Source: Phlebopus portentosus
Taxonomy: Eukaryota > Basidiomycota > Agaricomycetes > Boletales > Boletinellaceae
Reading direction: 5' to 3'
NCBI GenBank assembly: GCA_037892935.1
Contig: JAYXKI010000004.1
Location: 744,001-808,000 of the forward strand
Length of the DNA stretch: 64,000 bases
Notes under the pieces: generated by a model
Database searches by the model: none
What the model was told of the DNA's origin: nothing
What the model saw: only the letters and a program-made list of their open reading frames with translations
Made by a program: the position numbers and the translations under genes
In this document: positions 1 through 12,331 of the stretch, in pieces
Position numbering within the stretch: position 1 is the first letter of the stretch
Layout: each line of letters opens with the position of its first letter

Positions 1-3000
1 ATGGAGCTAATTTCATTCGATTGATTGTATTCCGTGGTACCTTCGCTCGTTTCCTTTAATGCCCCTGTAGGACGGTTATCGATGCCTTCATCCATATCTC
101 CTCCGCACCCTTCTATCCTTGGCGCGGTGCACCGCGGACTCATATGTTGCGGCTTCGGATACTAGCTTTGCTGACATCCCGGACAGACATCGCCAACACA
201 CTTCATATGAGGGCCGCCCTCCGATTTGTTCGAAGACTGGGTATCCGGCATAGTCCTGGAGTTGTTGAAAGCCTATTGGTGCACGCTTTTTTGTCTAGAT
301 GTAGGTTCCGGGACAGAATGAAACCCGATTCGGACCTCAGGGCCATTCCAGATCCAACTCTTATGTGTATCTGGCTTCTGTAGATTTACGTCAAAGAATA
401 CCACCCACGGAGTGAATGAGTATAACCTGTGACTGGCATTAGAAATATGTCGGGCTCTGTAGTGTTTAGATTTTCCGGCATTTCTCGCGCAGTCTCAAGG
501 ACGCATGCGCAAGAGGCAGACGAAATATAGCATGGCTTTGAGGTAAACTGTAATGGTTCAGTCAGGAGTTGAAAAATCGTGGATACCTAGATCACGTGAA
601 AAAGCGCTGCGTCGCGATCGCACAACAGGCAATTAAGGATATCATTGATGATGATATTTGAATTGATATGCAATTTGATATTTTAAATATCATAAAGCAT
701 ATCCTAAATGCAGATATGCTTTATGATATCTTGAATATTTGATTGCATATCTTAAAAAATATCTTGATCAATGATATGCCCATTTACCTGTTGTGATAGG
801 CAAAGTGACGGCTCGTGCTTTTGGGGTTGACGCGAAATTGCCTGCCCTTAACAACCACCAATTCCCCACAGTTTATCGATCCCATCGATATGCCATCAAT
901 CCGTTTTTTCTTCCTCTTATTTCTCAACCACCACCATCTACCAGGAGAAAAGGACCACGAGAGTGTGCTCGCCTGCCTTCCGTTCGTCGCAGCATGGATT
1001 CGTGATGTTTCCGCCCTTGTGTTCACCTCGGCATGTGTTCGTACATCCGTGTGCCCTGACTCAACCGGTTTCGCTTCACCGTTCCCTCACTTTACTATAT
1101 GATCGATCGTAACTCAGGGCACGATTTAGAAGTAAGTAGGTAAAATGACCCATTCTGCTCGCTTAGGAATAACCTGTCTAGGCTCGTGTTTGTGTCCCTG
1201 TCGAGACCATACTGCCTTAATGATAGAGCGTATGCTTTCCTAGGCTTGAATGATCGATCTTCAGCTCCTACAGATTATTCATCGGACACGATGTGTGATT
1301 GTTTGGAAGTTTCCGAGACGAATTTGGCTCCTGATGAATCTCAGGTGCTCGAACGTCTGAATATGTAGGCGATGCAGCGCCTTTCGTTCAGTATCAAATT
1401 GCTGTGTCCTAGCATGTCCTAGTAAACGGAACTTTCCATTGTTGGCTTGTCTTTTGTCCTCATTTTGGCCTACCAAGCCCCTGAACGATATTCTCCTTCG
1501 GAAATGTGCAATCGTTTGCCTTAGTATGCCTTGTACGTGACCTTTCTTAGTTACCTGAGTGGAGCCTTAACGTTCATGTTCTGTACATCTTAGCTCGATT
1601 AACGTTTATACTGACCGCGGAGCCTTCTAGAAAGGTTTGCTGGCGCTTCTTCAGGCCTGTTGGTCACCCTGTACAACTAGTCCACCAGTTTGTATTGCGG
1701 GATCCCACGGGCGGACACTTCGTCAATTGATTTTTTCGCTCTTCTCAAGTTGGGCATCTTCTTCCGGACGTCATAACTCCCAGACTACAGGCGCCGAATG
1801 ACAAGTGCGCTTCACTGACTGACCGGGTGCAGGTAGATTACGTCGGGAACTGACTTCTCGCAGACTTAATACTCATTAGCCTTTAAATGACACAACACGT
1901 CTTCCTCAACACCTCAGAAGTTGTCGAGTAGAGAGTGCAAATTTCTCGGTGCGCCCGGCCCGAAAGGAGCGTATCATTGGAAGAAAGCTTGCAGTGGATT
2001 CTTACGGAGCTGACGATCTACCGATACCCCAATGCTCCTCTTCCAACGGACAATCGGTCAGAACGGTGGAAATGCTGATGACACCTATGCGGTGACTTAA
2101 AACGGTGCTTGGCGGTATTTCAAGGTAACCGAGAACAAGGTTTTCAAGCGACGCGACGGTCGATATCTGCTTCCATGCCATGCTGAATGGTAACAACGCG
2201 GCCAAAGGCTTTTGCGAAATGCGCTTCCGATTTGTAGTCTCCACAAATCATCCCAGCACAGGTCATGATTCACATTTCGTCGCTCATCGACTCACTGTGA
2301 GTCATGATCGGCCTCAGAGCGGCGAGCACAGGCATTTCATTCATGCATGCAAACGTATCTACATGGATTTTCAGCTCATCGGTGCGCTTCTGGTGGCAGT
2401 TCGCTAGTTCGCTCGCTTGATGCCTACTTTCCTGTCTTGCACCGCGGACTCCGATTTTCAGACCTTTGCTGGTCGACTATTGTCTCGTGGGGCAGGGAAT
2501 TAAGATGCGGAACAGCGGAGTTCAATCAGGCTGCAATTCAGTCTCGGCCGAGGCTTCTTGGGGAAGAACATTGCATTTTCTGTGAAAAGCGTGTCTAACG
2601 TGTTCTAAGGGTCGTTATGTATTTTCATACAACGGGCCTTTTATTGCCTTTCTGTGGGTTGTGTAAAGCCTTTCTTGACTAAATGCCTTTGACAAAAAGA
2701 GCCACAGGTATCTTCTTCCGTCGGCAGGCTTGGACTTATGGGGATGCCTGAGAAGCCTTTGGTCTTCTGTAGGGTACGCTCTGCTTCTCCTGGTCGGGAA
2801 GGCAAAAGTATCTGCGGAGCTTCTTGGAAGAACAACACGAGAGGTCTCAGTCTCTCATGCCTTTTCCAACGCACCAATGACGATCCTTTTTTTCCGGAGA
2901 AACTAGTTGCCACAGAGTTAAATGGCTCGGAGACCTGATCAGACAATTGGACATTTAATAGGAGGCTCAGAACACGCCACACATGAAGTGGACCATGCCC

Positions 3001-3620
3001 CAGTCATGCACATCGGCAAGGGGCTGATACACAACAAATAATGCTCGCCACTATATATGCGCTATTCCGTACGGGGTGAAATTTTACATGTACACGCTTC
3101 CTTGGACGATGTTTGATGTGGCAAAGGGATCAGAAGCGGATACTGTTCTAACTCCCATGCCTTATCTGCGTGATAAAAACAACTACGTAAGTTTGTGAAC
3201 CCTGAATATATCGGGGCCGATAATAATATTTTCATCTTGGCTGTGTAACCCTAGGACAGATCGTTGCCTTTTCTTCCGACCGCAGGCTCGACTCATCAGT
3301 AAGAGGGTACATATAGGGGATGAGGCGCGATCATGAGAGCCTTTGCGCAGTAGGCATCTGTCCCTTGGACTGTCCACTGACGATTGCCGCAGACCTGCTG
3401 AGTGCCCGCAGCGTTGTCCCGTCCGTTAGAAGATTCCATCCGGCACGAGGCAATCGCTTATTTCACGCCTGACCTCATCAGGCGCTTCCGAGTCCTTCAG
3501 TCTTGCCGATCCGCCCTCTCTTTACATATAAAGACCAAGCTCCGCCAGCTTTTCTTGCCTTCTTCCCTCCGCCTCTCCCTTTTCTTACTGGACTGGGCTC
3601 AGCTGACACTTGTTGACATC
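1..3620. other. gene-poor left flank
   Basis: No convincing gene was found in this stretch on either strand. The open frames are short, lack recognisable motifs and do not join across splice sites. The only clear structure is the AT-rich inverted repeat at 637-779. The last few hundred bases (about 3400-3620) are pyrimidine-rich and form the likely promoter and 5' leader of the AAA ATPase gene that starts at 3621. It may hold decayed transposon sequence, but I cannot show that by eye. Confidence 0.5.
637..779. repeat. AT-rich imperfect inverted repeat (hairpin)
   Basis: Two arms of about 67 bases (637-703 and 713-779) are near reverse complements around a 9-base loop. The inner 39 bases pair with six mismatches; GATATGCTTTATGATAT, next to the loop, is perfect. 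The arms are dense in ATATC/GATAT units and far richer in A+T than the flanks. The structure could be a small inverted-repeat element, a transposon end or a cruciform-forming site. No coding potential is present. Confidence 0.75.
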
Positions 3621-6600
3621 ATGGATCTGCTCAAGACGGTACTGTCCCCGCTCGGGATGGGCACAAACAACCTCCAAGACACTCTTGTAAGACTTGAGCT
3701 TGTGCCACGAACGATTTTGTGAACTTTTGTGCTCATCTTATCTTAACTTCACCTGCGTGGCCATACAGAGATGGGTTGTCATCGGTGGGACGGTGGAAAC
3801 AGCTCGGCGTGTATCGAAGTCGGCATGGAACGGATTCATTGACTGTGAGTTCTCGGAGTCTCAAATTGCCGCCCCTTAACTTCACTTTCGTCACTGTGTT
3901 TGCCACTTCATCTCCGACGTAGTTTTCCTCGGCATTTACGATTTTATATGTTTCCGGGTGAATGAAGGAGACTGACCGATTGTCGCGCAGCATTCTTTCT
4001 GACGGCCCATTTCAGCCAAGATGACTATCCATATGACTGGTATGTGCCCTTAATCCCAGTATAAATGGTGCAGTGAGGTGACCCTAATTTTCTTAGGATC
4101 CTGCACTGGTTATCAAAGGTTAGTGAAAATTGGAATAGCCTACTTTAGTCGCCTTGGGATCTCGTGCCGTGCCCCGAGCCCGTGCGGGGCCAGACTTTCC
4201 CTTCTCGCGTCGTGTCATCCCTGGGCACGTGGGGCGTGGCGTCCGTCCGAGACTCGGGATAAATCTGGATATATGCTCACACGCCTCTTTTCATTTTCTC
4301 AAATCCAGCAACCAGCCTGGGGACAGAGTCGCGAATTCGACATCACCACGCGCAGTGTCGGCCGAACGAGCATCACTCAGTCCACGACAGGTGACCTCGA
4401 GGAAGAAGAAATCGATGATGATGAGGACGAGCTTGTGCACGGCCGGCGTAAAAGAAAAGTCGCCTTCATGCCCAGCCCTGGTGAGCACTAGACGTAATGG
4501 AATTTATGCGGAGGACGTAACTGAATCAAATGACTTTCTCACCGGCAGGCACAACACATACCATATATTATCGTGGTCACTGGCTTCGGGTACGCTTTTG
4601 CTCTTGCAATATAATGGGGTTATTCCCACAACGAGGCTGAACATGCGTCACTCTTCATTTTTCTGTATAGATAACGCGCACTCAAAAATCTCATGGTTAT
4701 CATTGCTACTCCGAAATCGCCATTAGGTACGTTCGGTCCGCGGATTACGAACGAATTCTTCTCATATTGTTTGTATAGCGTCATCGCTCGGAACAATAGC
4801 ATTCTCAAGAAACTCGTGCTCGAAGCTAAAAGAGAGTATGAGAAGGACGCAGAGCACCGCGTGCACATTTTTATGGCCGACTCGTGCGTATCTAGTGCAA
4901 GAAGCACTATTTCATTTTCAGTCAAAAATTTTTCTGACCCGTTTCTTTCGCATCACAAGAAGGTACGGAAGCTGGCGCTGGAATGGGGCGCGCCAGAAGC
5001 GTCCGATGAGCTCCATAGTACTTGACCCTAGCGTCAAAGAGATGCTTCTAGCAGACTGTCGCGATTTCCTACGCTCCGAGGAGTGGTACGCCGAGCGAGG
5101 TCCGTCCTTCTGATCATGATATTCCCTTGATTGGCCACGGGGAATACGAAGTATGGGACAGAGTGCTAATCTTTTATCCTAGGCATTCCCTTCCGCCGAG
5201 GATATCTCCTCTACGGCGTCCCAGGAAGGTTCGTTCTTTAATTCATCTATCAAGCCGAGTGTTGCGCTCAGTTGGGCTGATTGATTTTTGACAGTGGAAA
5301 AACATCGCTTATTCATTCATTAGCCGGAGAGCTTGGTCTTGATATCTACGTTTTGAGCCTCTCATCGAAAGGGTGGGCATCCTATATTTGACTTTTGATG
5401 TGAGACTTACTTGCATTCGCAGCATGAGCGATAACACATTGGCCACGTTGATGGGTGGAGTGCCGTCAAGGTATGCACGTGGCTTGAGGTCGACAATGTG
5501 CTTATTCCTGACGTGCTATCTACTCTTAAAGATGTATTCTTTTGCTGGAAGATCTGGATGCAGCATTCACTCGTTCCGTCTCCCGGGACGAGCAGTCCAC
5601 TGGCAGTCCGAAAGATGATTCTTCATCCGAAAGCAGCTCCTCCAAGAGCAGCAGCAGCAGTTCTGAGGGATCAACACTAAGTCTGAGCGGCTTACTAAAT
5701 GCACTCGATGGCGTTGCGGCTGCGGAGGGCAGGTGAGACAACTCACACCAGTCAGTATCTGATATGAATCTGACCTGACTGGTGCCGCAGATTACTGTTT
5801 GCGACGACGAATCATATTGATCGTCTCGATCCGGCATTGAGTCGACCGGGACGCATGGACGTATGGGTTAACTTCACAAATGCTACCAAATGGCAGGCGG
5901 AGGGTATATTCAAATGCTTCTTTCCGACGCGCCCAGCGAAAGAGAAAGCGGAGTCTTCTACATCGTCGCCAGCAAGCGAGAAGGACAAGGATGCGGGTAC
6001 GCGGAACGTACCGGGAATGAAGCGCAAGACAAGTGTACATACGGTACCTGTACTTGAAGAGGAGGAAATCAACGAGCTCGCGAAGCGCTTCGCAGAGCAG
6101 ATCCCAGAAGATGAGATGAGTGTACGTACTTTCCACGCGTGCGCGGATTGTAAGAAGCAGTATATTGAGATTTACCTTTTATTTGCCTTTTGTCCTTTCT
6201 TTCTATCTTGGAACGTGGATGTGTGTATCTATAGGTCGCAAGCTTGCAGGGTTATCTCCTCAAGAACAAGACACGTCCGCGTGAATGTGTTGATGAAGTT
6301 GCCGATTGGTAAGTCGCCGAGAGTCCGTTACGGCCGTTCCCAAATATCCCATCGATAAGGCACGATCGTATACTGATATCGATCATCTACTCTTTGTTTC
6401 TTTCCTTCTAAAGGATTATCAAGGAACGCGAGGCGAGAGCGAAGCTGAAGAGAGAAAAAGAAGAGGTGTGTAATCTAAATTCCATCTTTATCGGAAGTCG
6501 GAGAGTGCTGACGAGATTTGCCTGGCGGATCTGTAGAAAGAGGCGAAGGAAGCTTTAGAAGCCTCAGAAAAGGTTGTCAAGGAGAAAGCTGTCAAGGAGA

Positions 6601-7085
6601 AGACCAGCAAAGAGGTCAGTAATCTTCCATATTTCTATTCTCAGTCAATTGATCTTGGAGAGCAGAGAGCCGAGAAGGACGAAAAGAGTAGCAAAAGAGA
6701 TAGCCAGAAGACCTCGAGATCTGAACGCCGGTCGCTTGAGAAGCTGGCAGCCGGAAGTGAGAGCACTCATATTACGACGCCTCCACCGTCATCCTCGACT
6801 TCTGGTTCATCATCTACCACATGTTCAAGTGATTCTTCGTCGAGCGTATCGGACTATGATGGGTCCGGTGTGGATGCCGATACGGAGGATAGCATGACGA
6901 CGGACGAGGAGATCGAGAAATTTGTCGATGCCGCCACGACCTCAGAAGCTGCTACCGAGCAGAAAGCGAAGAAGTGGGTGAACGTTAAAGGCAATTCCGA
7001 GAAGGTCGTTACTACGACGACTTCTACTAACGCTGACGACGCTAATGCAACCGAGGAGACGAATGAAGCTACTTCTTCGGCTTGA
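3621..7085 (+). CDS. BCS1-like AAA ATPase
   Basis: This multi-exon gene encodes an AAA protein of the BCS1 family. The founding member, mitochondrial Bcs1, translocates the folded Rieske protein during complex III assembly; fungi also carry paralogues of unknown role. The start at 3621 opens with MDLLKTVLSPLG. A BCS1-type N-terminal region is spread over several exons to about 5100. Walker A (GVPGSGKTS) is assembled across an intron at about 5228-5294 that splits the Ser codon. Walker B reads ILLLEDLDAAF (about 5532-5564). Sensor and arginine-finger sequence (TTNHIDRLDPALSRPGR) lies near 5800-5850. A Ser-rich insert sits just after Walker B (about 5610-5680). The C-terminus is a long Lys/Glu- and Ser-rich tail ending at 7083-7085. 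The catalytic parts are intact. A mitochondrial location is inferred from the family. Exons near 6130-6620 are the least certain. Confidence 0.88.
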
Positions 7086-7724
7086 TGCTTGCAAATGATT
7101 CATCATGCTTTCAAGACTGCCATGATCTAATTGGGCACCGACAGCGCTCTGAGTGCGGATGTCGGAGTTGCCCCCCTTGCGAAAAGAAAAATGATTTTCA
7201 GGCTGTGCCGAATTAACTTATGGGGCCGGTCCTCAAGTAATCCGTCTCACAACAGGAACTAATCTCCTCTAGAGGCGGATACTTGGTTGCGGCCGTTCCC
7301 AACCATAGAGTCGTACTTACGTGTCTCATTTTTTAGGTTACCGCAGCTCGTATATTCCGTATATCGCACTTGTTTGTCTGTTTTGCTCGTTCTTTGGGAC
7401 TCCGTTGTCTGCATTCCCCCGTTCCCCCGTATCCTCCTGCAATGTTGATATCATGTTCATTTGTACATAATAGACGTTGAATGAAGTAGCAAGTAACAAA
7501 GAATGAAGTGTGTCTTCTACCGAGACGATTGAGTGCAAAAAGTAAAATGATGAAAGCCAGACGACGAAGAATTGTTACTGTAATTACGAAACCTATTATA
7601 AACCCTATCATTGGAGAGGAAATTGTTTCTTTCGGACCAATTGATGGGATAATATAAGATTATGAACTAAAGGTATGGGATGCGTGTATTGCGATATTTA
7701 TTTCCTCAGCGAAGCAGAGTGCAT
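7086..7724. other. convergent intergenic region
   Basis: This tail-to-tail spacer lies between the AAA ATPase (+) and the dynamin gene (-) and should contain both 3' untranslated regions. I see no gene or RNA in it. Confidence 0.6.
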
Positions 7725-10449
7725 CTACATCGATTTAAGATTGACTTCCGAGAGCGTCTTGAAAGCTTCTTTGTAGGCATCAAGTAAAGCCTTTACACGC
7801 GCACGTTCAGCGACAATCGTCTCGTCCTCGTTGAGGAGGCTCTGGAATAGCTCAGGCTTGTACAGAGACGCGACGAGACGGTTCTGCACTTGTTGTGACG
7901 AATTGTTAACGAGGAAGTGCATGATTGCCTTCGGTACGAGATCCTGGATTGTTTGTCGAACGATGTTGAAGTATGACCCGATGAGGTTTCGGATGAGATT
8001 TGTCTCCATGTCCTCACGCAATTGGAGATGAGGTACCCCTTCCGTCGGTATCTACATGATCAGATTAATCAAGGAACAGAATCTTATAAAGTGTACACTT
8101 ACGGCTTCGATATGCTTGCCCAGACTTTTCATATCAAACGCAGTATTATTCCCATCTTGGCCTAGTTTACCCGCCAATAAGCCAGTCGGAGCAGGTGACT
8201 GGCTTATGTCTCGTCCAGTTGGACCACCGCCCGACGCCATCGCAGCTGACAAGCCAACGCTTGATACGGGAGCCGATGCGGCCGGTGTCGTAGACCCATT
8301 CTCTGACTGTCCGAAGAAGTAGTTCAAGAACGTGTCCTTGGCATTCGTAGACGACGGAGGCCTCGAAGGATTGCTATGCCGGTGATGCTGGTGATGGGTA
8401 TGGGATTGTCGAGTGGTCGCCGTAGACGAGGACGCTGAAACGTTTCCAGAGACAGGTGCTGAAGCAGGGATCTTCGCACGATCGTGTACGGTCGACGATA
8501 CAGAGCGAGAGCTAAGAGAAACTGAGCCACTTTCCGTAGCCTCGTCCTCTTCGTCATCCTGAGAGAGAATGCCGTTGACAGGCTCCGTCGACGATGGCTG
8601 AGTGAGGGACGTGAGTTAGATGAACAAAGTAATATTAGCAACTAAGACACACCCTCTGTGGTAGAGCCTTTCTCACTTGGGGCGGAGAGGCAGTTTGTTT
8701 CGATGCCGCTAACGAGCTTGCGACAAACGCCGGATGATTCGTGTTGATGTATGCAGCTTGAATGTCAATCAAGCTCTGAGTGTACTCAGTAGTAGGTCCA
8801 AGCCGTTCCCTAAGCAGCTCAGATACGACTTCTATGATTTGCGCATGGAGTTTTGGGAATCGTTGCAGTTCCTATGAATGTCACATCGAATGAGCAACTT
8901 GTATCATGGTCGAGACAGCATGAATACCTACCGAACTGGTACAGTTGTGACATATTCGCACCAACTCCTCATATACCAACTCCACACACCTGAGCGAAGG
9001 AGCCTCCAGAAGCTTGATCTGAGGTTTCACTAGGATTTCGAACGCAATCTCCGGTACGAAGAGACTAGGTCTTGGACCAGTCGAGTTACGAATGGCCGTT
9101 CGAATATCTTGCCCATCAAGGTTACCAGCCGCGTCGATGGAGTTGAGCGCTTGTCCGAACACATCATTGAAAATATAATATATACGTGCACCACCGCACA
9201 GTTCCTTCGTCGAGACATCAGGTGAAGAGCCCTCAATGCTGGATACAAAGTCGCGCGCGAACTGGGTCATCAGTCGGAGGACAAGTGATCCTTGCAAGTT
9301 CCGGTCACCGAAGACCGCCGCATCGCCGAATACATTCAGCTCTTGCTGAGTCTGTCCCATAAGCGTGTTGAGGCGCGCCTTCATGTCTGGTAGCTTATCG
9401 CGAATGTGGTTCATGAGGACCTGGTTAAGTGTCTTCGCCAGATAACGCGTTCCGCACTTGCGCGCGATGGTTCGGTATGCGGGATGAGACATGAAGTAGT
9501 CCATTTCGCTGTCAAGCGCATCCTTCATGCTTTTGCCCGAGATAATGTCCTGCTGCGAACGGTTTACGACTCCGATAAAGCCAAGTTTGAGAGGATAGAC
9601 GCGTCCGGTGAGGATGTCGAGCGCATTCGTTCCTGCATCCATCAAGTCGAGCTTCGTGAGCACACCGATTGTTCGTCGGCCCTGCGGATCGACTTGACGT
9701 GCGAGCTTCAGTGACTCGGAGTTGGCAAGATCAACATTGGCTGCGGACACAGCGAGAATGACGCAGTTCTCTTTCGAGATGTATTCTTGTACCAGACTCC
9801 GTATTTGTTTCTCTATGTCTGACGGCTGGTCCCCAACTGGGATCTTTGTGAGCCCAGGTAGGTCCACCAGAGTCAGGTCAAGGACATTTGGACTGTATAT
9901 TCGCAGACTAATAGGCAGTCTGCTAATGCCCTTGTTCTGACCTGCCACCCTCAATGTCTCCTGCTCGATCTCAGAACGGATGTCCTGGAAGTCCGTGAAT
10001 TTCTTTTGGACGTGCAAGAACTCTCCCCATTCCACGTTGCCCTGAGAGTCTGGTTTGTTCGTGTGGATGAGCTGTAGAATAAGCGGTCGTCGCGTGACGA
10101 TGCCTGAACCGCGCGGGAGGAAATCGCGACCGACAATGCTATCGAGGATTAATACCAGCTATGTAAGCCAAAGCAAGCGTGTACGTACTTTTCCAGCACG
10201 CTTGACTTGCCTGCAGACTGGCTGCCGACCTGTAATTCAACCCGACCTTGTCAGTAATTTTACGGACTCGTTCACAGAGATTGAGTAAACGCACCACCGC
10301 GATCTGAGGCATGTCCAGCTCGCCGCCTTTGTACCACCTTTATATAAGCCATATTTCAAGCATACACAACAGCATAAGCACGTACCAAGGTTGCTGAAGG
10401 TGTCCTGGAGCTTATTGACGAGGCTAATTAGTTCCGCGTCCATGGCCAT
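7725..10449 (-). CDS. dnm1: dynamin-related GTPase, Dnm1/Drp1 type
   Basis: This gene encodes a large dynamin-family GTPase of about 800 residues. Dnm1/Drp1 proteins assemble on mitochondria and peroxisomes and drive fission. The protein starts MAMDAELISLVNKLQDTF at 10449. The G1 loop (VGSQSAGKSS) and PRGSGIVTRRPL follow in small exons. The main exon (8881-10035) holds G3 (LVDLPGLTK), G4 (LTKLDLMDAG) and the whole middle/stalk region. The GED is at 7725-8021. Type was decided by segments such as TNALDILTGRVYPLKLG and VNRSQQDI, which match Dnm1/Drp1 rather than Vps1. Between stalk and GED lies a variable region of about 150 residues (about 8060-8650). It is rich in Ser, Gly and Pro and has a His-rich run. 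All GTPase motifs appear intact. A Vps1-type role is the main alternative. Confidence 0.9.
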
Positions 10450-11377
10450 ATTCGTTCAAGTTGAAAGGTAGTTGATCGTAACAGTCGTCAAATAAGAAGT
10501 ATTAAGTAGTATTTTTGTTCCAAAATATTCGGTTCTGGACGCGTCTGCCCTCGGCAGAGTGGGCAAGGGACGTCGTGGACTGGGACAAAATGTTTTTGCG
10601 CGTCGCGGCGGCAGTCACGGCTCAGATTCAGAAGTGGCAAGTCCGTTATACCCGGTAACGTGACGAAAGGAGAGCTTACATAATTTCAATTTCTTTTCCA
10701 GCAATTCTTGTCCTCCCACTGGCGTTCTTGCCCTGCCCAATAGCGCTCCATCCATTTGTAGTATTTTTCCAGCTTAGCAGTGTCCCAGAGCTGCCGTTTG
10801 GTTATCTTCTTGGCTGATTTTAAATAACACACGAAAGAAACTGCCAGCGGGTGCACGCCTATTCAGCTCAGTCAAGGAAACGTCTTCGACGTCGTATCTG
10901 GGGTATTCTCGGTGCTCTATTGCCTCAGCCAACATTTACAGTACGTTCCATCACGACTTGTCTTAGTATAACGAGCCCAGATCGATGATTTCTATCATAG
11001 GTCCTTCTCATGGCGCATGATACAAGCTTCTTGAAGGCCAGCAGCGCAATTATTTCCTCCACATGACGCACTTTTCTTCCATTTTTCAATAACACCATGA
11101 GAAGTATCCCACCAGACGCTGATCTCGAAGCGCTTCTTTTGCTCTATATATGTACATGCATATTTCGATGAGCTGGACTGTTCGACGTGATTCCTGCTCC
11201 TCGCTCACCTCATGACTCTTGGCATGCACATGCAGGTGTGCACATCGGCCATGTTCAACCTCTGCTCGACTGGGTATAAAAGAAGACCAATCTTGTTTTT
11301 GAACTTTCAGACTCGAAGCGTTCCCGCCTCAGTCAGATACAAACATCGTCTCACGGAAAGTCTCCTAATACACAACC
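10450..11377. other. intergenic region with cerato-platanin promoter
   Basis: This region separates the divergently transcribed dynamin gene and the first cerato-platanin gene. No coding exon was recognised. The right end carries the TATA box listed at 11275-11280. Confidence 0.5.
11275..11280 (+). promoter_or_regulatory. TATA box of cerato-platanin 1
   Basis: TATAAA lies about 98 bases before the start codon at 11378. The other three cerato-platanin genes in the window have a TATA element at a similar distance, which supports this as a real core promoter. Confidence 0.65.
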
Positions 11378-11794
11378 ATGCGCTTCACCCACCTCATCTC
11401 TACTCTCATGTTTGTCGGCACCACTTTCGCCGTTCGTGCAGGCTTCGACAACGCATTTGACAACGCTGCCGGCGACATGAACACTGTCTCCTGCTCCACG
11501 GGCTTTAACGGACTCGCCAGCCAGTTCCCTACCTTCGGCAGTCTTCCGACATTCCCGAACATCGGCGGTGCGAGTGCCATCGCAGGCTTCGACTCCACTG
11601 AGTGCGGTAGCTGCTGGCAACTCACGTTCCCTACGACCGGCAAATCGATCAACGTCACTGCTATTGACCATGCTGGCGATGGATTCAACCTAAGTCAGGA
11701 GGCGCTTGACGAACTTACGAATGGGAATGCTGTCGCCGTTGGAGTTATTCAGGTTGATGCCGTGGAAGTCGATCGTTCTGCATGTGGACTGTAG
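11378..11794 (+). CDS. cerato-platanin family secreted protein 1
   Basis: This intronless gene encodes 138 residues. A short secretion signal (about residues 1-20, MRFTHLISTLMFVGTTFAVR) is followed by one cerato-platanin domain. Cerato-platanins are small secreted, wall-associated expansin-like proteins that self-assemble at interfaces and often elicit host defence responses. Four Cys are present, as the two-disulfide fold requires: one in TVSCSTG, two in ECGSCW and one in SACGL at the C-terminus. The conserved core AIDHAGDGFNLSQEALDELT is present. It is the only one of the four copies on the plus strand and is more diverged than copies 2 and 3. It has no known enzymatic activity. Confidence 0.93.
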   Translation: MRFTHLISTLMFVGTTFAVRAGFDNAFDNAAGDMNTVSCSTGFNGLASQFPTFGSLPTFPNIGGASAIAGFDSTECGSCWQLTFPTTGKSINVTAIDHAGDGFNLSQEALDELTNGNAVAVGVIQVDAVEVDRSACGL

Positions 11795-12331
11795 CCCTGC
11801 ATAATGTTCAGTGAGTGAGGTCAGTTATCCTGTTCCTCTCCAGTCCTAATTGCAAGTTCAGTTCGATCACTATGGCGTTAAAAATCGGACATTTTATAAT
11901 CTTGAAAGGACTCTATGTGATTGGACAGTGTAGAACGAAGAAGAATGGATTTTCGCTACTGTGAATGCATATGTTTGTACTTGTACCGCTTCACTTCTTA
12001 TACAATTGGGGTTGCTTTGCCGATCTGCACTGAAGGCGATACTTTCGGAGAACGGCTCTGGTAAATAATTCAGCGAGGCTCGAAGTCTGTCTAAATCTAG
12101 CTGAACGCCGAAACGGGGATCACGGGACACATGCTGAACGCGTGTTCAGGAAGCGCCTTGTCCACAACCCACAACCATCATCTCCAAGATAATAGCACTT
12201 TCGTAGTCAACTACGACAATACCGTCTGTAAGCGCCCAAAGAAGAAGGAACGACACTTGGTAACAGAGATCTTGTCTGTTCATCACTGATAGCTTTAATT
12301 ATTTCTCACCGGCAAACACTGGCAGCTCGCA
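11795..12331. other. intergenic region
   Basis: This holds the 3' flank of cerato-platanin 1 and the upstream region of the BTB gene. No exon or RNA gene was recognised. Confidence 0.5.

Noticed and set aside
784..1102. Overlapping open frames on both strands in the left flank
   Set aside because: No motifs, no splice partners and low-complexity composition; they look like chance frames in non-coding DNA.
2641..2982. 113-codon minus-strand frame
   Set aside because: No recognisable domain or signal and no supporting exon structure; treated as chance.
7725..10449. Assignment of the dynamin to Vps1
   Set aside because: Segments such as TNALDILTGRVYPLKLG and VNRSQQDI fit Dnm1/Drp1 better than the Vps1 versions.
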